A DNA stretch of 64,000 nt from JBAXTE01 sp963556065 (GTDB taxonomy: Bacteria; Bacteroidota; Bacteroidia; Bacteroidales; WCHB1-69): contig CAUVYH020000007.1 of the NCBI GenBank assembly GCA_963556065.3, positions 1 to 64,000 of the forward strand, read 5' to 3'. The notes beneath the pieces are model-generated. The model saw nothing but the letters and a program-made list of their open reading frames with translations, made no database searches and was not told where the DNA came from. Of this stretch, positions 17,502-27,310 are shown piece after piece (the stretch's first letter is position 1; every line of letters starts with the position of its first letter). Both the position numbers and the translations under genes were made by a program.

Positions 17502-19226
17502 CTATTCGGCTACTTCAAAATATGCATTTTTATATGCAGCCAAATCGTTCACGTTAAAGTTACGGATAAAGAAAGCCCGTTCTTCAACCGATGATCTGCC
17601 TATTTTAATCATGATTTTTGCCGAATCCATATAATCGTCGCTACGCATAGTATCGTTGATGAGCAAATACCCCATGATAATATAACCGGCCATTTCAACA
17701 AGCCTGCGAGCTTGAAAATCGAGCAATTCGGCATTGTTTGCATCCTGAACCAATTTTGCAGATTCTTCAAATAAAGCAGTCATTTCCACTAAATTACGCT
17801 TTAACAATTGAAGTTCCGGTTTATAGTTAATTGCTTCAAACTCTTTGATCTTTACCAGATAACTACCGCTAACTACGGCACGAATAGCAGCAACCACCTG
17901 CAATTGAGAAGTACCTTCGTAAATAGTAGTAATGCGGGCATCACGATAGATTCGTTCGATGGGAAAATCTTTCATGAAGCCGGTTCCCCCATGTACTTGC
18001 AGCGATTCATAAGCAATCTGGTTGCAATACTCACTGGAAAAGAGTTTTAACAGAGGAGTGAAGGCATCTGCAGCACGTTGGTAATATTTTAATTCATCTT
18101 TTTCCTCTGGTGTCAAAGTACGTGTTTTTGACAGGTTACCCAATGCCTTAAACATATCCACATAACGGGATGTTTCGTATAATAAGCTACGGGTAGCATC
18201 GATGCGAGCTTTCATTGAGGCTAACATTTCAAAAACCGGAGAGAATTGAATAATTGCTTTACCGAATTGTTCACGTTCTACAGCATATTTGTATGCTTCG
18301 CGATAGGCTGCTTCGGCAATACCCACCGATTGGGCTCCAACACCCAGACGTGCCGAATTCATCAGCGACATCACATATTTAATCAGCCCAAGTTTACGAT
18401 CTCCAACCAATCGTGCAGGCGCATCTTTAAAAACCAATTCACAAGTTGGAGAGCCTTTAATCCCCATTTTGTTTTCGATACGGCGCACTTTCATTGTTTT
18501 TCCATCGCGTTCATATACAAACAGAGATAACCCGCGACCATCTTTAGTCCCCTCTTCGGAACGGGCAAGCACTAAAGAAATATGAGCATCACCGTTGGTA
18601 ATAAAACGTTTTACCCCATTGAGCAACCATGTTTTACGACCTTCGTCCCAGGTAGCTTTCAGCTGAACGGCTTGTAAATCGGATCCGGCATCCGGCTCGG
18701 TTAAATCCATAGCCATAGTTTTACCCAATTGAATTTGTGGCAATAAATCATCATTAATACGATCATCGGCAAATTCATGCAATGTTTCTGCACAGTCCTG
18801 CAGCCCCCAAATATTTGAGAAACCGCCATCGGCACGAGAAACCAACTCTGCCGCCATTACATAAGGAACCATGGGAAAATTAAGACCGTTATATTTTCGG
18901 GGCAACGACATTCCAAACATGCCGGCTTGCTTAAGTGCGTCTATGTTCTGTTGTGTTCCTTTTGCATAAACCACTGCATTATCTACCAGCTGAGGACCGT
19001 CGTGATCAACAGATTCGGCATTTTCTGCAAGGATGGTTCCTGTGATTTCCCCAATAACTTCGAGAATTTTATCATAAGAGTCAATTGCATCTTCATAGTC
19101 GAAAGGAGCTTCATCATATTGTTTTGCCTCTTCGTAATTGTTTTCTTTCAGCGCCACAATTTTTTTCATCAGCGGATGAGTGAGATGAAAGAACATATTT
19201 TTATTATCGGTGTAAAAGTTTGCCAT
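17502..19226 (-). CDS. Acyl-CoA dehydrogenase, long form
   Basis: 574 residues, about 190 more than a standard acyl-CoA dehydrogenase because of an N-terminal segment and a C-terminal extension of about 120 residues. FAD enzyme that oxidises acyl-CoA to enoyl-CoA and passes electrons to ETF. Seen: MDLTEPDAGSD near 188 (FAD/substrate loop), GIKGSPTCELVF near 255, RLGVGAQSVGIAEAAYREA near 290, and CNQIAYESLQVHGGTGFMKDFPIERIYRDARITTIYEGTSQLQ near 410-450, where the catalytic glutamate of the YEGTSQ segment is present. It is the last gene of an operon after etfA and etfB, so its redox partner is encoded with it. Acyl chain specificity is unknown. Confidence 0.93.
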   Translation of the reverse strand: MANFYTDNKNMFFHLTHPLMKKIVALKENNYEEAKQYDEAPFDYEDAIDSYDKILEVIGEITGTILAENAESVDHDGPQLVDNAVVYAKGTQQNIDALKQAGMFGMSLPRKYNGLNFPMVPYVMAAELVSRADGGFSNIWGLQDCAETLHEFADDRINDDLLPQIQLGKTMAMDLTEPDAGSDLQAVQLKATWDEGRKTWLLNGVKRFITNGDAHISLVLARSEEGTKDGRGLSLFVYERDGKTMKVRRIENKMGIKGSPTCELVFKDAPARLVGDRKLGLIKYVMSLMNSARLGVGAQSVGIAEAAYREAYKYAVEREQFGKAIIQFSPVFEMLASMKARIDATRSLLYETSRYVDMFKALGNLSKTRTLTPEEKDELKYYQRAADAFTPLLKLFSSEYCNQIAYESLQVHGGTGFMKDFPIERIYRDARITTIYEGTSQLQVVAAIRAVVSGSYLVKIKEFEAINYKPELQLLKRNLVEMTALFEESAKLVQDANNAELLDFQARRLVEMAGYIIMGYLLINDTMRSDDYMDSAKIMIKIGRSSVEERAFFIRNFNVNDLAAYKNAYFEVAE

Positions 19227-19250
19227 AATATTTTCTATTAAGCGGTTGAA

Positions 19251-20273
19251 TTATTTAGAATGTTTTTTATAGAATGTTATCATTTTCGGGAGCACTTTGC
19301 TTACCTCTCCAATAATCGTGTAATCCGCAATAGCATTTATAGGAGCTTTCGGATCGGTATTAATTGATATTATTTTAGCCGACTGATCCATTCCTGCCCT
19401 ATGTTGAACAGCACCTGAGATTCCACAAGCAATATATAACTTAGGACGAACGGTAACTCCAGTTTGTCCAACCTGACGTTCATGTTCGATAAATCCGGCA
19501 TCAACAGCCGCACGAGTAGCAGCTACTTCCCCACCAATGGTATTTGCCAAATCGGCAAGTAATCCGAAATTTTCGCGAGAGCCCACACCATAACCACCGG
19601 CAACAATAATCTGTGCTCCTTTGAGATTCACTTTTTGAGACTCTATGTGGCGTTCAATGATTTCAACTACCAGATGTTCCTGTTTAAGCACAGAACCTAC
19701 ATCTACTTTTTTAATTATTGCTTTCTTTGGATTTGCAACGAATTCCATTTTCATCACACCTTCACGAACCGTCGCCATTTGTGGACGGGTTTCGGGATTA
19801 ACAATAGTTGCAATAATATTTCCTCCAAAAGCAGGACGAATCTGATATAATAAATTTTTATACTCGGTTCCAGACTTATTTTCGGTATGATCGCCAATTT
19901 CAAGGCTGGTGCAATCGGCCGTAAGTCCGCAACGTAAAGCGGAAGCAATACGCGGGGCTATATCTCGACCGATACTGGTGGCACCATAAAGTGCGATTTG
20001 CGGTTTTTCCTGTTCAAAAATATGGCACACCAATGCGCTATGCGGTAATGTACGATATGGAAATAATTCCTTATGATCGGCCAAATGAATGACATCAACA
20101 CCATAAGGGAATAATTGTTCTTCAATTTTAGACAAGGAGGAACCGAACACTAAAGCTTCTAATTTAACAGACAATTGATCGGCAAGTTTTCTGCCTTTAG
20201 AAATGAGCTCTAAGCTGACATCTGCGATTTTATGTTCTTCGGTAATTTCGCAATAAACAAATATATTATTCAC
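19251..20273 (-). CDS. etfA: Electron transfer flavoprotein, alpha subunit
   Basis: 340 residues, normal length. The C-terminal half carries the FAD-binding signature: AAVDAGFIEHERQVGQTGVTVRPKLYIACGISGAVQHRAGM (about 240-290), followed by INTDPKAPINAIADYTIIGE, which is the ETF-alpha pattern. The N-terminal domain (about 1-190) is the Rossmann-like half that packs on EtfB. Carries electrons from acyl-CoA dehydrogenases to the quinone pool. Lies between etfB (33 bases upstream) and the dehydrogenase gene (24 bases downstream). Confidence 0.96.
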   Translation of the reverse strand: MNNIFVYCEITEEHKIADVSLELISKGRKLADQLSVKLEALVFGSSLSKIEEQLFPYGVDVIHLADHKELFPYRTLPHSALVCHIFEQEKPQIALYGATSIGRDIAPRIASALRCGLTADCTSLEIGDHTENKSGTEYKNLLYQIRPAFGGNIIATIVNPETRPQMATVREGVMKMEFVANPKKAIIKKVDVGSVLKQEHLVVEIIERHIESQKVNLKGAQIIVAGGYGVGSRENFGLLADLANTIGGEVAATRAAVDAGFIEHERQVGQTGVTVRPKLYIACGISGAVQHRAGMDQSAKIISINTDPKAPINAIADYTIIGEVSKVLPKMITFYKKHSK

Positions 20274-20306
20274 GTTTGTTATAGGTTTAAATCAATAATA
20301 AAATAA

Positions 20307-21176
20307 CTACCCAATGATGTGACTTGACAACAAATCAACCATTAACGATTCAACGTCTTTATCCTGATCGGTAAGTACTACCGAATCTTTTTGTGCAAGC
20401 ACCACGTTGTCGATTTTCTTCACTTTAGTAGGTGAACCGGATAAACCCAACCATTCAGGATCAGCTTGAATAGTATCTACCGACCACTCTTCTATCTGAA
20501 GGTATGGACGACGGGTATATAATTCGGTATAATCGCGGCTCTCTTCTTGCAACTCGGTTGCCGTGCGAGCATGTTTAAAACGCAAAACACGGTTGGCATT
20601 ACGGGCACGACCTTCCGGAGCAGAGCTGTGAACAGTGACCAACGCAGGATAGTTAACTTTTACAACTTCAACCCCATGTTCCAATCTGCGCTTTATGATA
20701 ATCTCTTTAGTTGTTGCCGAAACCACCTCTTCGGCATAGGTAATCTGAGGAATTCCAAGTTTTTCTGCAACTTGCGGCCCTACTTGAGCAGTATCTCCAT
20801 CAATTGCCTGGCGGCCGCCAAAGATCAAATCGGGATTAATTTTACGAACAGCCATCGATATGGCATACGAAGTAGCCAGCGTATCCGAGCCTGCAAATTT
20901 ACGATCGGTGAGTAAATAGCCCTTATCGGCTCCGCGATAGATGGACTCACGGATAATTTCTGCTGCCCGCGACGGCCCCATCGTGATTACGGTTACTTCT
21001 ACATCGGGTAAAGTATCTTTAATATGTAATGCCATCTCAAGGGCATTCAAATCTTCGGGGTTAAAAATGGCTGGCAAGGCTCCTCTGTTAACAGTTCCAT
21101 CTGCTTTCATCGCATCTTTCCCTACATTACGCGTGTCGGGGACTTGCTTTGCCAAAACTACAACTTTAAAACTCAT
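20307..21176 (-). CDS. etfB: Electron transfer flavoprotein, beta subunit
   Basis: 289 residues, slightly longer than the usual 250-260. The N-terminus KVVVLAKQVPDTRNVG is the ETF-beta opening, and GRQAIDGDTAQVGPQVAEKLGIPQITYAEE (about 125-155) is the conserved nucleotide-binding segment. The C-terminal tail of about 40 residues reaches over the alpha subunit in known ETFs. First gene of the etfB-etfA-acyl-CoA dehydrogenase operon; minus-strand -7 box TAAATTTG at 21227-21234. Whether this ETF can bifurcate electrons cannot be told by eye. Confidence 0.96.
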   Translation of the reverse strand: MSFKVVVLAKQVPDTRNVGKDAMKADGTVNRGALPAIFNPEDLNALEMALHIKDTLPDVEVTVITMGPSRAAEIIRESIYRGADKGYLLTDRKFAGSDTLATSYAISMAVRKINPDLIFGGRQAIDGDTAQVGPQVAEKLGIPQITYAEEVVSATTKEIIIKRRLEHGVEVVKVNYPALVTVHSSAPEGRARNANRVLRFKHARTATELQEESRDYTELYTRRPYLQIEEWSVDTIQADPEWLGLSGSPTKVKKIDNVVLAQKDSVVLTDQDKDVESLMVDLLSSHIIG

Positions 21177-21226
21177 ACGTTGATATTTTATTACGGTTAA
21201 ATGTTCTAATTTTTGTCTTAATGTGG

Positions 21227-21234
21227 CAAATTTA
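21227..21234 (-). promoter_or_regulatory. -7 box of the etf operon
   Basis: TAAATTTG on the minus strand, 50 bases before the etfB ATG. Possible -33 TTG elements occur 16 and 23 bases upstream, neither at ideal spacing. Confidence 0.45.
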
Positions 21235-21376
21235 CAACTAATATCCTAAACAAAAAACAAAAACTGCTGACACCTTTTCAACAGTTAATGTTTTTTAAGA
21301 TTTCGAAAAGTGTTGTTTCCCTATAAAATTTGAATGTTTTTCGCCTTAATTATTAGCAATATAAAAATATTGAAAT

Positions 21377-23812
21377 TTATTTATTCAACGAAGATCTGTT
21401 TCGATGAATTTTACTTCCGGCATCGATAAAATAGAGGATTTTTAAAGCCAAAACATTGGAAAACGGATTATCGAACGAATAGCGCAGGTAATGCATATAA
21501 TCCTCATCTGCATTATCAAGCTGATTCACCAATTCATTTTTATAGGTTAATATAAGGCTACTCCCGGGAGCAAAATCCCAGTTAAACGAAAAATCGAAAT
21601 TAAATGCAGAATATGTAAAATCACAATTTCCAGTAAAATCAACAAGGGCTTTGCCCAATGTTCCGTTTTCCATCAACCGGTAAAACTCGAAATACTTACC
21701 CTTAGACCAATAATAACGTGTAACAAAGCTCACGGAAAGGTTGTTTTTAACCACATATTTTACTTGCAATGAATTCTCAACCGTTTGTACCCATCGTTTT
21801 CCAAAAATAGAAGTATCGTTTTCGTTACCGGTTGCAAAACCACGTTGCCCCGAATTACTTTGATAAGAAGCCGTATAACGTAAATTCAAATGGTTTCCCA
21901 AACGCGCCAGTGGCGACAAATAGAGATAATTATTTATTCCGTTATACTCGTAAACCCAAGTCGTCTGACATGTTGCATCTAGAGCAAATGTATTTCGGTA
22001 ATCGGTAGATATGTTTGCATTTCCTGTAAAATACCGGGGTGCTTTCCAAAACTGGCCGTTTCGAGGTTCGTAATAATCATACACATTATCGGGACGCCAG
22101 CCCAATCCACCCCAATATGAGATATGATCACGGCTTACGGTAGAAAAGCTATAGCTTAGATAGTTTGTTGTAGGCATTCCTGTTGTAAGCCGTGTAGCAT
22201 ACGACCATGTAAGTGTGTTATACATGTTTAAAACTTTCCAAAAAGCATTCGGCTCGCGGTATGTCAACATATAATATGTACTCACTTCATTGTTAATGAA
22301 ATTCACCCCCATATCGTTCGGATCATAATGCTGGTCTTTTATCCATGCCGAAGCCTGATACTGAAATTTACCATTCACTTTTGCAAAAGTAAAATCATAT
22401 TTATATCCATCAGCGGCAAATTTCGAGTTTAAATCGGTTCCGATAAACTTGTTGCTCATTCCTCCCAGCATATAAACTTTGTATGCTCCATCATGGAAAT
22501 AATAACTGCCTCCCAAAGCCAAAACATTGGCATTATCCTGCACTTTTCCACGGTAGGTGTTGGCATTGCAGAAAAACAGATTGGATTTTCCTTTAAGTGC
22601 CTTATTAAGAACAATGATATTGTAATTAGTAAGCGGTTGGGTTTCCATACTTCTGCGGTTTCCGGCATCATCTTCGATGTAAGCCACAGCCTTATCGGTA
22701 ATAGCGTTAAAAAAGCCTACTGCCAAGCCATTTGCAGAGCGTCCATAAAACTTCATTGCATTAATTAGCTGGGTGCTTTGCGGATTTTCGGCAATATGTT
22801 CATTGGAATCCAAACTGCTTTCTACATTTGAATAAAACCTTGGAGTTCCTCCTATTCTTCGAGTATATATCAAGTCTCCCGTTTCGAATAACGACATCGA
22901 TTCATAGAAAAATGGACGATAATCACTGTAAACCGTTTCAAAAGCAGTTAGATTCTTTACTTTGTTATCCGACTGTACCTGACTGAAGTCGGGCAATAAG
23001 GTAATATCTAAAGTATGACTCTGGGTTACTCCCCATTTCAAATCCAGTCCGCCATTAATGGTTTTACTCCAGTTGCTTTCGCTAGCCTCTTTTTGGAGTA
23101 ACCCGTTCAGGTATGGTGTGATGAAAAGACGTAACGGAGGTTTTACGTTTTTTAAATTATCCGAAACCGACCAAAACTGGATGTCGTTGTCTTTTGTTTT
23201 GTCTTCCAGTCCTAATTCATCAATTTCCCTATACCGACGAATATTTCGATAAAACTGCACCCGCCATTCCTGAATATCCTTGGATGGAAACGAAAATGCC
23301 GAGAAAGGAATAAACATCTCCGCCGACCAACCATTTTTAAGAATTTTGACACTACTTTTCCAAACGGCATTGTAATAGCCGTCGGTTCGCCTCGACTCCG
23401 ACTGTACTCCAGAAGCGGTAACCTGAAAATAATAAGAATCCTGCATCGTGTTATACGGGTCAAATTCAATAGCAAAATGATCGGCATTTACCGTATTATC
23501 GCGCATTCCCATTTCGTACAAAATGCTATCCGGAGCCGAATCGAACATCATCGCTCCAACATATATTCCTTGATTCGTGTAGCAGACTTTTACTTCTGTT
23601 TTGTGCGTTGGCGCGACATTCCATTGGGGTTCCCACTGTAAAAAATCATCACTGCTTTTGCATTGACTCCAAACTTCATCGGTAAGCATTCCATCCAAGA
23701 CCGGAGGCATATTCGTAAATAGGAATTGTAATGACTTGCGTTGCGGATTTTGCGCCTGTGCACTAAAAAAGATGCTGTAAATGAATGCTAGTGCTAATGG
23801 AATAAATTTCAT
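21377..23812 (-). CDS. DUF5916 outer-membrane protein with N-terminal CBM9-like domain
   Basis: 811 residues. A signal peptide (about 1-20, ending SAQAQ) leads into a carbohydrate-binding family 9-like beta sandwich (about 35-205): PPVLDGMLTDEVW near 36, then YTNQGIYVGAMMFD and DHFAIEFDPYNTMQDSYYFQVTASG. The remaining 600 residues are alternating aromatic-rich strands with a C-terminal Phe/Tyr-rich pattern expected of an outer-membrane beta barrel, the DUF5916 region. Function is not established; the CBM9-like head suggests binding of a sugar or glycan at the surface (inference). Monocistronic, between the etf operon and mnmE. Intact. Confidence 0.85.
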   Translation of the reverse strand: MKFIPLALAFIYSIFFSAQAQNPQRKSLQFLFTNMPPVLDGMLTDEVWSQCKSSDDFLQWEPQWNVAPTHKTEVKVCYTNQGIYVGAMMFDSAPDSILYEMGMRDNTVNADHFAIEFDPYNTMQDSYYFQVTASGVQSESRRTDGYYNAVWKSSVKILKNGWSAEMFIPFSAFSFPSKDIQEWRVQFYRNIRRYREIDELGLEDKTKDNDIQFWSVSDNLKNVKPPLRLFITPYLNGLLQKEASESNWSKTINGGLDLKWGVTQSHTLDITLLPDFSQVQSDNKVKNLTAFETVYSDYRPFFYESMSLFETGDLIYTRRIGGTPRFYSNVESSLDSNEHIAENPQSTQLINAMKFYGRSANGLAVGFFNAITDKAVAYIEDDAGNRRSMETQPLTNYNIIVLNKALKGKSNLFFCNANTYRGKVQDNANVLALGGSYYFHDGAYKVYMLGGMSNKFIGTDLNSKFAADGYKYDFTFAKVNGKFQYQASAWIKDQHYDPNDMGVNFINNEVSTYYMLTYREPNAFWKVLNMYNTLTWSYATRLTTGMPTTNYLSYSFSTVSRDHISYWGGLGWRPDNVYDYYEPRNGQFWKAPRYFTGNANISTDYRNTFALDATCQTTWVYEYNGINNYLYLSPLARLGNHLNLRYTASYQSNSGQRGFATGNENDTSIFGKRWVQTVENSLQVKYVVKNNLSVSFVTRYYWSKGKYFEFYRLMENGTLGKALVDFTGNCDFTYSAFNFDFSFNWDFAPGSSLILTYKNELVNQLDNADEDYMHYLRYSFDNPFSNVLALKILYFIDAGSKIHRNRSSLNK

Positions 23813-23984
23813 AAACTTATAGCAGGTTCGGACGTTTTGAAAAAGTAATTATTAATGCAAACAAACCATGAAAAGTATGAAGATTTGAAAAACGGCTTAA
23901 TCCATGACCAACAATTTGTAATATCTAATGTTATCATTCTTTCTTCAAAACGTTAAAAAGCTTTTATTAAGCAAAACTATCACT

Positions 23985-23992
23985 TATATTTG
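23985..23992 (+). promoter_or_regulatory. -7 box of mnmE
   Basis: TATATTTG, an exact TAnnTTTG match, about 62 bases before the preferred ATG at 24055. The -33 region (TTTTA near 23962) is weak. Confidence 0.5.
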
Positions 23993-24054
23993 CACTACAA
24001 AGAAAGTAAGAAAAGCGACATCTTTGTGTTAACAATTTGAAAAACAGCAAAATT

Positions 24055-25446
24055 ATGATACAACAAGAGACCATTTGTGCCATCGCATCCCCGAATGGAA
24101 TTGGAGCCATTGCCATTGTAAGACTGTCGGGTATTAATTGTTTTAATATTTTATCTTCGGTTTTCAATACGGCAAAACCGGCCAACCAATGGGTGTCCAA
24201 AGAATATCCGCGATCAATTCAATATGGGACTATTGTTTGCGACACCGAAGATATTGACGAAGTGCTGGTGGGGATTTTTGCATCACCACACTCTTTTACC
24301 GGAGAAGACAGTGCCGAAATCTACTGTCACGGATCACAATTCATTCAAAAAAGAATTTTGGAGTTACTTATCGAAAACGGGGCTCGCATGGCAAAACCCG
24401 GAGAGTTTACCCAACGAGCGTTTTTGAATGGAAAAATGGATCTTTCGCAAGCGGAAGCGGTTGCCGATTTAATTGCTTCGTCGAGTAAAGCCGCTCACCA
24501 AGTAGCCTATCACCAAATGCGCGGAGGATTCTCCTCTTTGTTGAAACAACTGCGTGAAAAACTGGTTAATTTTTCCTCGCTCCTCGAATTGGAACTCGAT
24601 TTCAGTGAAGAAGAGGTGGAATTTGCCGACCGTACCCAACTCAAGGAGTTACTGAAAGAAATTAAAGACGAGATTACCTCACTGATCGAGTCGTTTAAAT
24701 TGGGAAATGTAATTAAAAATGGAATTCCCGTGGCAATCGTAGGCAAGCCAAATGTCGGTAAGTCAACACTGCTGAATTCCATTTTAAACGAAGAACGAGC
24801 CATTGTAAGCGAAATTCCAGGCACTACCCGCGATACCATTGAAGATACATTTATCATCGACGGAATTACATTTAGATTTATTGACACCGCAGGATTGCGT
24901 AGCTCCGAAGATGAAATCGAAAACCTGGGCATCGATCGCACTTACCAAACCATCGACCGTGCAGCTATCGTTCTATACGTGGTTGATGTTTCCGAAACCT
25001 CTTACGAGGAGATGATAGAGGAGCTCGGCGATTTTAGGGAACATATCGAAAATAAGAATAAAAAATTTATCATTGTCGCAAACAAGATCGATATGCTGAT
25101 AGAATCACCGCATCACTTCCGAGAATTGCTGGATTTGGATATTATTTTTATATCCGCAAAACGAAAAGAGAATATTAATTTACTGGCCGACAAGCTTTTA
25201 GAATCTGCAAACTTACCCGATTTCAACCATAGTGTCGTGCTTTCCAACAGCCGTCATTTCGATGCACTCAGCAAAGCATTCGATGCCATCGAAAATGTAG
25301 AACAAGGATTTGAATCGAACCTTCCCTCCGACCTCATTGCCATCGATATCAAAGATGTACTCTTCCATATCGGCAGCATTACAGGAGAAGTAACCAACAA
25401 TGAAATTTTAGGGAATATTTTCGGGAAATTCTGCGTGGGGAAATAA
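24055..25446 (+). CDS. mnmE: tRNA uridine-5-carboxymethylaminomethyl GTPase MnmE
   Basis: 463 residues from the preferred start MIQQETICAIAS; an ATG six codons earlier is possible but precedes the family's conserved opening. With MnmG it modifies the wobble uridine of certain tRNAs. The N-terminal tetrahydrofolate-binding domain (1-118) is followed by a helical domain and an inserted GTPase: GKPNVGKSTLLN (G1, about 222), PGTTRDTIED (G2), DTAGLR (G3) and NKIDM (G4). The C-terminus FCVGK is the expected C-(I/V/L)-GK with the essential cysteine. Single gene with its own promoter and terminator. Intact. Confidence 0.97.
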   Translation: MIQQETICAIASPNGIGAIAIVRLSGINCFNILSSVFNTAKPANQWVSKEYPRSIQYGTIVCDTEDIDEVLVGIFASPHSFTGEDSAEIYCHGSQFIQKRILELLIENGARMAKPGEFTQRAFLNGKMDLSQAEAVADLIASSSKAAHQVAYHQMRGGFSSLLKQLREKLVNFSSLLELELDFSEEEVEFADRTQLKELLKEIKDEITSLIESFKLGNVIKNGIPVAIVGKPNVGKSTLLNSILNEERAIVSEIPGTTRDTIEDTFIIDGITFRFIDTAGLRSSEDEIENLGIDRTYQTIDRAAIVLYVVDVSETSYEEMIEELGDFREHIENKNKKFIIVANKIDMLIESPHHFRELLDLDIIFISAKRKENINLLADKLLESANLPDFNHSVVLSNSRHFDALSKAFDAIENVEQGFESNLPSDLIAIDIKDVLFHIGSITGEVTNNEILGNIFGKFCVGK

Positions 25447-25472
25447 CCAAAAAGCATTTCGTTCAAAATATG

Positions 25473-25508
25473 AAAAGCAGCCCCATTCTATGGGTTGCTT
25501 TTTTTGTT
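25473..25508 (+). terminator. Terminator after mnmE
   Basis: AAAAGCAGCCC pairs with GGGTTGCTTTT (one G-U wobble) around an 8-base loop, followed by a T-run at 25500-25505. It begins 26 bases after the mnmE stop. Confidence 0.85.
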
Positions 25509-25544
25509 TTCATTCATTTTTTTCGCAATCACACATATATTGCT

Positions 25545-25552
25545 TAATTTTG
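25545..25552 (+). promoter_or_regulatory. -7 box of the TPR lipoprotein pair
   Basis: TAATTTTG, exact -7 match, 30 bases before the ATG at 25583. It lies downstream of an upstream in-frame ATG at 25490 and so argues against that longer start. Confidence 0.55.
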
Positions 25553-25582
25553 GCAAAAAATCAAACCATTGGCCAATACCAA

Positions 25583-26494
25583 ATGAAAAAAACAATCACT
25601 ATTTCCATTATTGCATTTATCATCCTATCCAGTTGCCAAAGAGCGGGTTATTATTATCGTTGTGGCGTAAGTAAAGGAAAAATTCATGACGATATTGGCG
25701 CAAAGGAAAAATTCGATAAATCTATTGAGCTTAACCCAAACTATTGTTTGGCATTTGTTGATAGGGGAATTATAAAACTACGCCTTAATGACACGATTGG
25801 AGCATTAAGCGATTTCAATAAAGCACTAGAAATCAACCCTAAATTTTCTCCAGCATATTATTGCAGAGGTAAACTAAACGTTGACGTTCAAGATTCGACC
25901 GGAGCAATGAAAGATTTAAACAAGCTTTGTGAATTAGAACCAAAAAGTTTTTATACCTATTTCTTAGTTGGGATTGAAAAAAGAAGGCTTAAAAACTACA
26001 CTGGGGCGTTAGCTGATATGAATAAAGCAATTGAATTGGGTAAGAAAGACGCTCTTTATTATACGTATTACACCAGAGGACTTATCAAATTAGACCTTTT
26101 TGACTATATCGGAGCAATCGCTGACTTTAATAAAACGATTGAATTAAACGAGGATTACGCATTAGCTTATGGTAACCGAGGGGTTGCAAAAGAGAAACTT
26201 AAAGACTACAAAGGAGCAATTGCGGATTATACCAAAGCCATAATGTTTAATCCCCAATATGCCAATGCTTATGGCAACAGAGGAATTGTCAAAACCGAAC
26301 TTAAAGAATACAAAGAGGCCATCGATGACTTTAATTATGCAATAGAATTAACCCCGGAAAATGCAGAACTTTATTTTTTCAGAGCAAATGCAAAGCACCA
26401 ACTAAACAAAGATGGTTCCTGCATCGACTGGGAAAAGGCATCAGAACTGGGTTTTAAAGATGCAAATGATTCAATCAAAGCATATTGCAACTAA
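25583..26494 (+). CDS. TPR-repeat lipoprotein (copy 1)
   Basis: 303 residues starting MKKTITISIIAF; the frame is open upstream but the lipoprotein signal peptide and the -7 box fix this start. Lipobox cysteine at about residue 18 (ILSSC). The rest is about seven tetratricopeptide repeats of 34 residues, each with the pattern DYxGAIADFNKAIELNP or similar, ending in CIDWEKASELGFKDA. Repeats of this kind form a superhelical protein-binding surface; here it would face the periplasm or cell surface. A close paralogue follows 32 bases downstream. Binding partner unknown. Confidence 0.85.
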   Translation: MKKTITISIIAFIILSSCQRAGYYYRCGVSKGKIHDDIGAKEKFDKSIELNPNYCLAFVDRGIIKLRLNDTIGALSDFNKALEINPKFSPAYYCRGKLNVDVQDSTGAMKDLNKLCELEPKSFYTYFLVGIEKRRLKNYTGALADMNKAIELGKKDALYYTYYTRGLIKLDLFDYIGAIADFNKTIELNEDYALAYGNRGVAKEKLKDYKGAIADYTKAIMFNPQYANAYGNRGIVKTELKEYKEAIDDFNYAIELTPENAELYFFRANAKHQLNKDGSCIDWEKASELGFKDANDSIKAYCN

Positions 26495-26526
26495 AAAATA
26501 AATCTCATTAATATTGAAAATACCAA

Positions 26527-27231
26527 ATGAAAAAACTAATCACCATTTCCATTATTGTGTTTATTCTTCTATCAAGTTGTCAAAAAGCGAGTTTTTATTA
26601 TAACAGAGGGCTTGATAAATATTATTATCCTGACTACGTTGGAGCGAAAGCCGAATTCGACAAAGCAATTGAGTTGAATTCTAATTATGCAGAAGCATAC
26701 GACATGAGAGGAAATGCAAAATCACAACTTAATGATACTGCCGGAGCAATGGCTGATTATAATAAATCGATTGAACTTGATCCTAAGGATGCACATGCGT
26801 ATTACAATAGAGGTCTTATTAAAGGAAAACAAAAAGACTACACCGCAGCAATCGCTGACTTCAGTAAAGCGATGGAACTCAATCCTAAGTATTATAGGTC
26901 TTATCTTGTCAGAGGGTATGCTAAAGAAAAGCTTAATGACTACGCCGGGGCAATAGCTGACTTAAATAAAGCAATTGAGCTTTATCCGATTGATGATGAT
27001 ATTTATTCCTATAGAGGAAATGCAAAAACTGAGCTTAAAGATTACACCGGAGCGATCGCTGATTATACTAAAGCAATTGAATTAGCCCCAAGAAATGCAA
27101 ATCACTATTTTTACAGAGGATATGTATATCATAATTTGAATAATAAAGACAGCGCCTGCATTGACTGGAAAAAAGCATTAGAACTGGGTTCTGAAGATGC
27201 AAATGATTCAATCAAAGCATATTGCAAATAA
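26527..27231 (+). CDS. TPR-repeat lipoprotein (copy 2)
   Basis: 234 residues, a shorter paralogue of the preceding gene. The first 25 residues and the last 30 (CIDWKKALELGSEDANDSIKAYC) are nearly the same in both, as are the bases just ahead of each ATG (ATACCAAATG), so the pair arose by tandem duplication. Lipobox cysteine at about 18 (LLSSC). About five TPR units, DYTGAIADYTKAIELAP being the clearest. Probably cotranscribed with copy 1 and ended by the hairpin at 27261-27286. Confidence 0.85.
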   Translation: MKKLITISIIVFILLSSCQKASFYYNRGLDKYYYPDYVGAKAEFDKAIELNSNYAEAYDMRGNAKSQLNDTAGAMADYNKSIELDPKDAHAYYNRGLIKGKQKDYTAAIADFSKAMELNPKYYRSYLVRGYAKEKLNDYAGAIADLNKAIELYPIDDDIYSYRGNAKTELKDYTGAIADYTKAIELAPRNANHYFYRGYVYHNLNNKDSACIDWKKALELGSEDANDSIKAYCK

Positions 27232-27256
27232 CATGAAATCAACAAATTGCATAATA

Positions 27257-27290
27257 AAAAAAGCGAAGCCACCTACGACTTCGCTTAAAA
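27257..27290. terminator. Bidirectional terminator between convergent genes
   Basis: AAGCGAAG (27261-27268) pairs with CTTCGCTT (27279-27286), with A-run before and A-rich sequence after. Sits between the TPR pair (plus) and the barrel genes (minus). Confidence 0.75.
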
Positions 27291-27310
27291 CGAAAAACCA
27301 AAACGAGTAT

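Noticed and set aside
24510..24941. 143-codon minus-strand frame opposite mnmE
   Set aside because: Ser-rich antisense shadow of an intact conserved gene.
25490..25582. Upstream start of the first TPR lipoprotein
   Set aside because: It would place the start inside the mnmE terminator and ahead of a -7 box, and put 31 residues before the lipoprotein signal.
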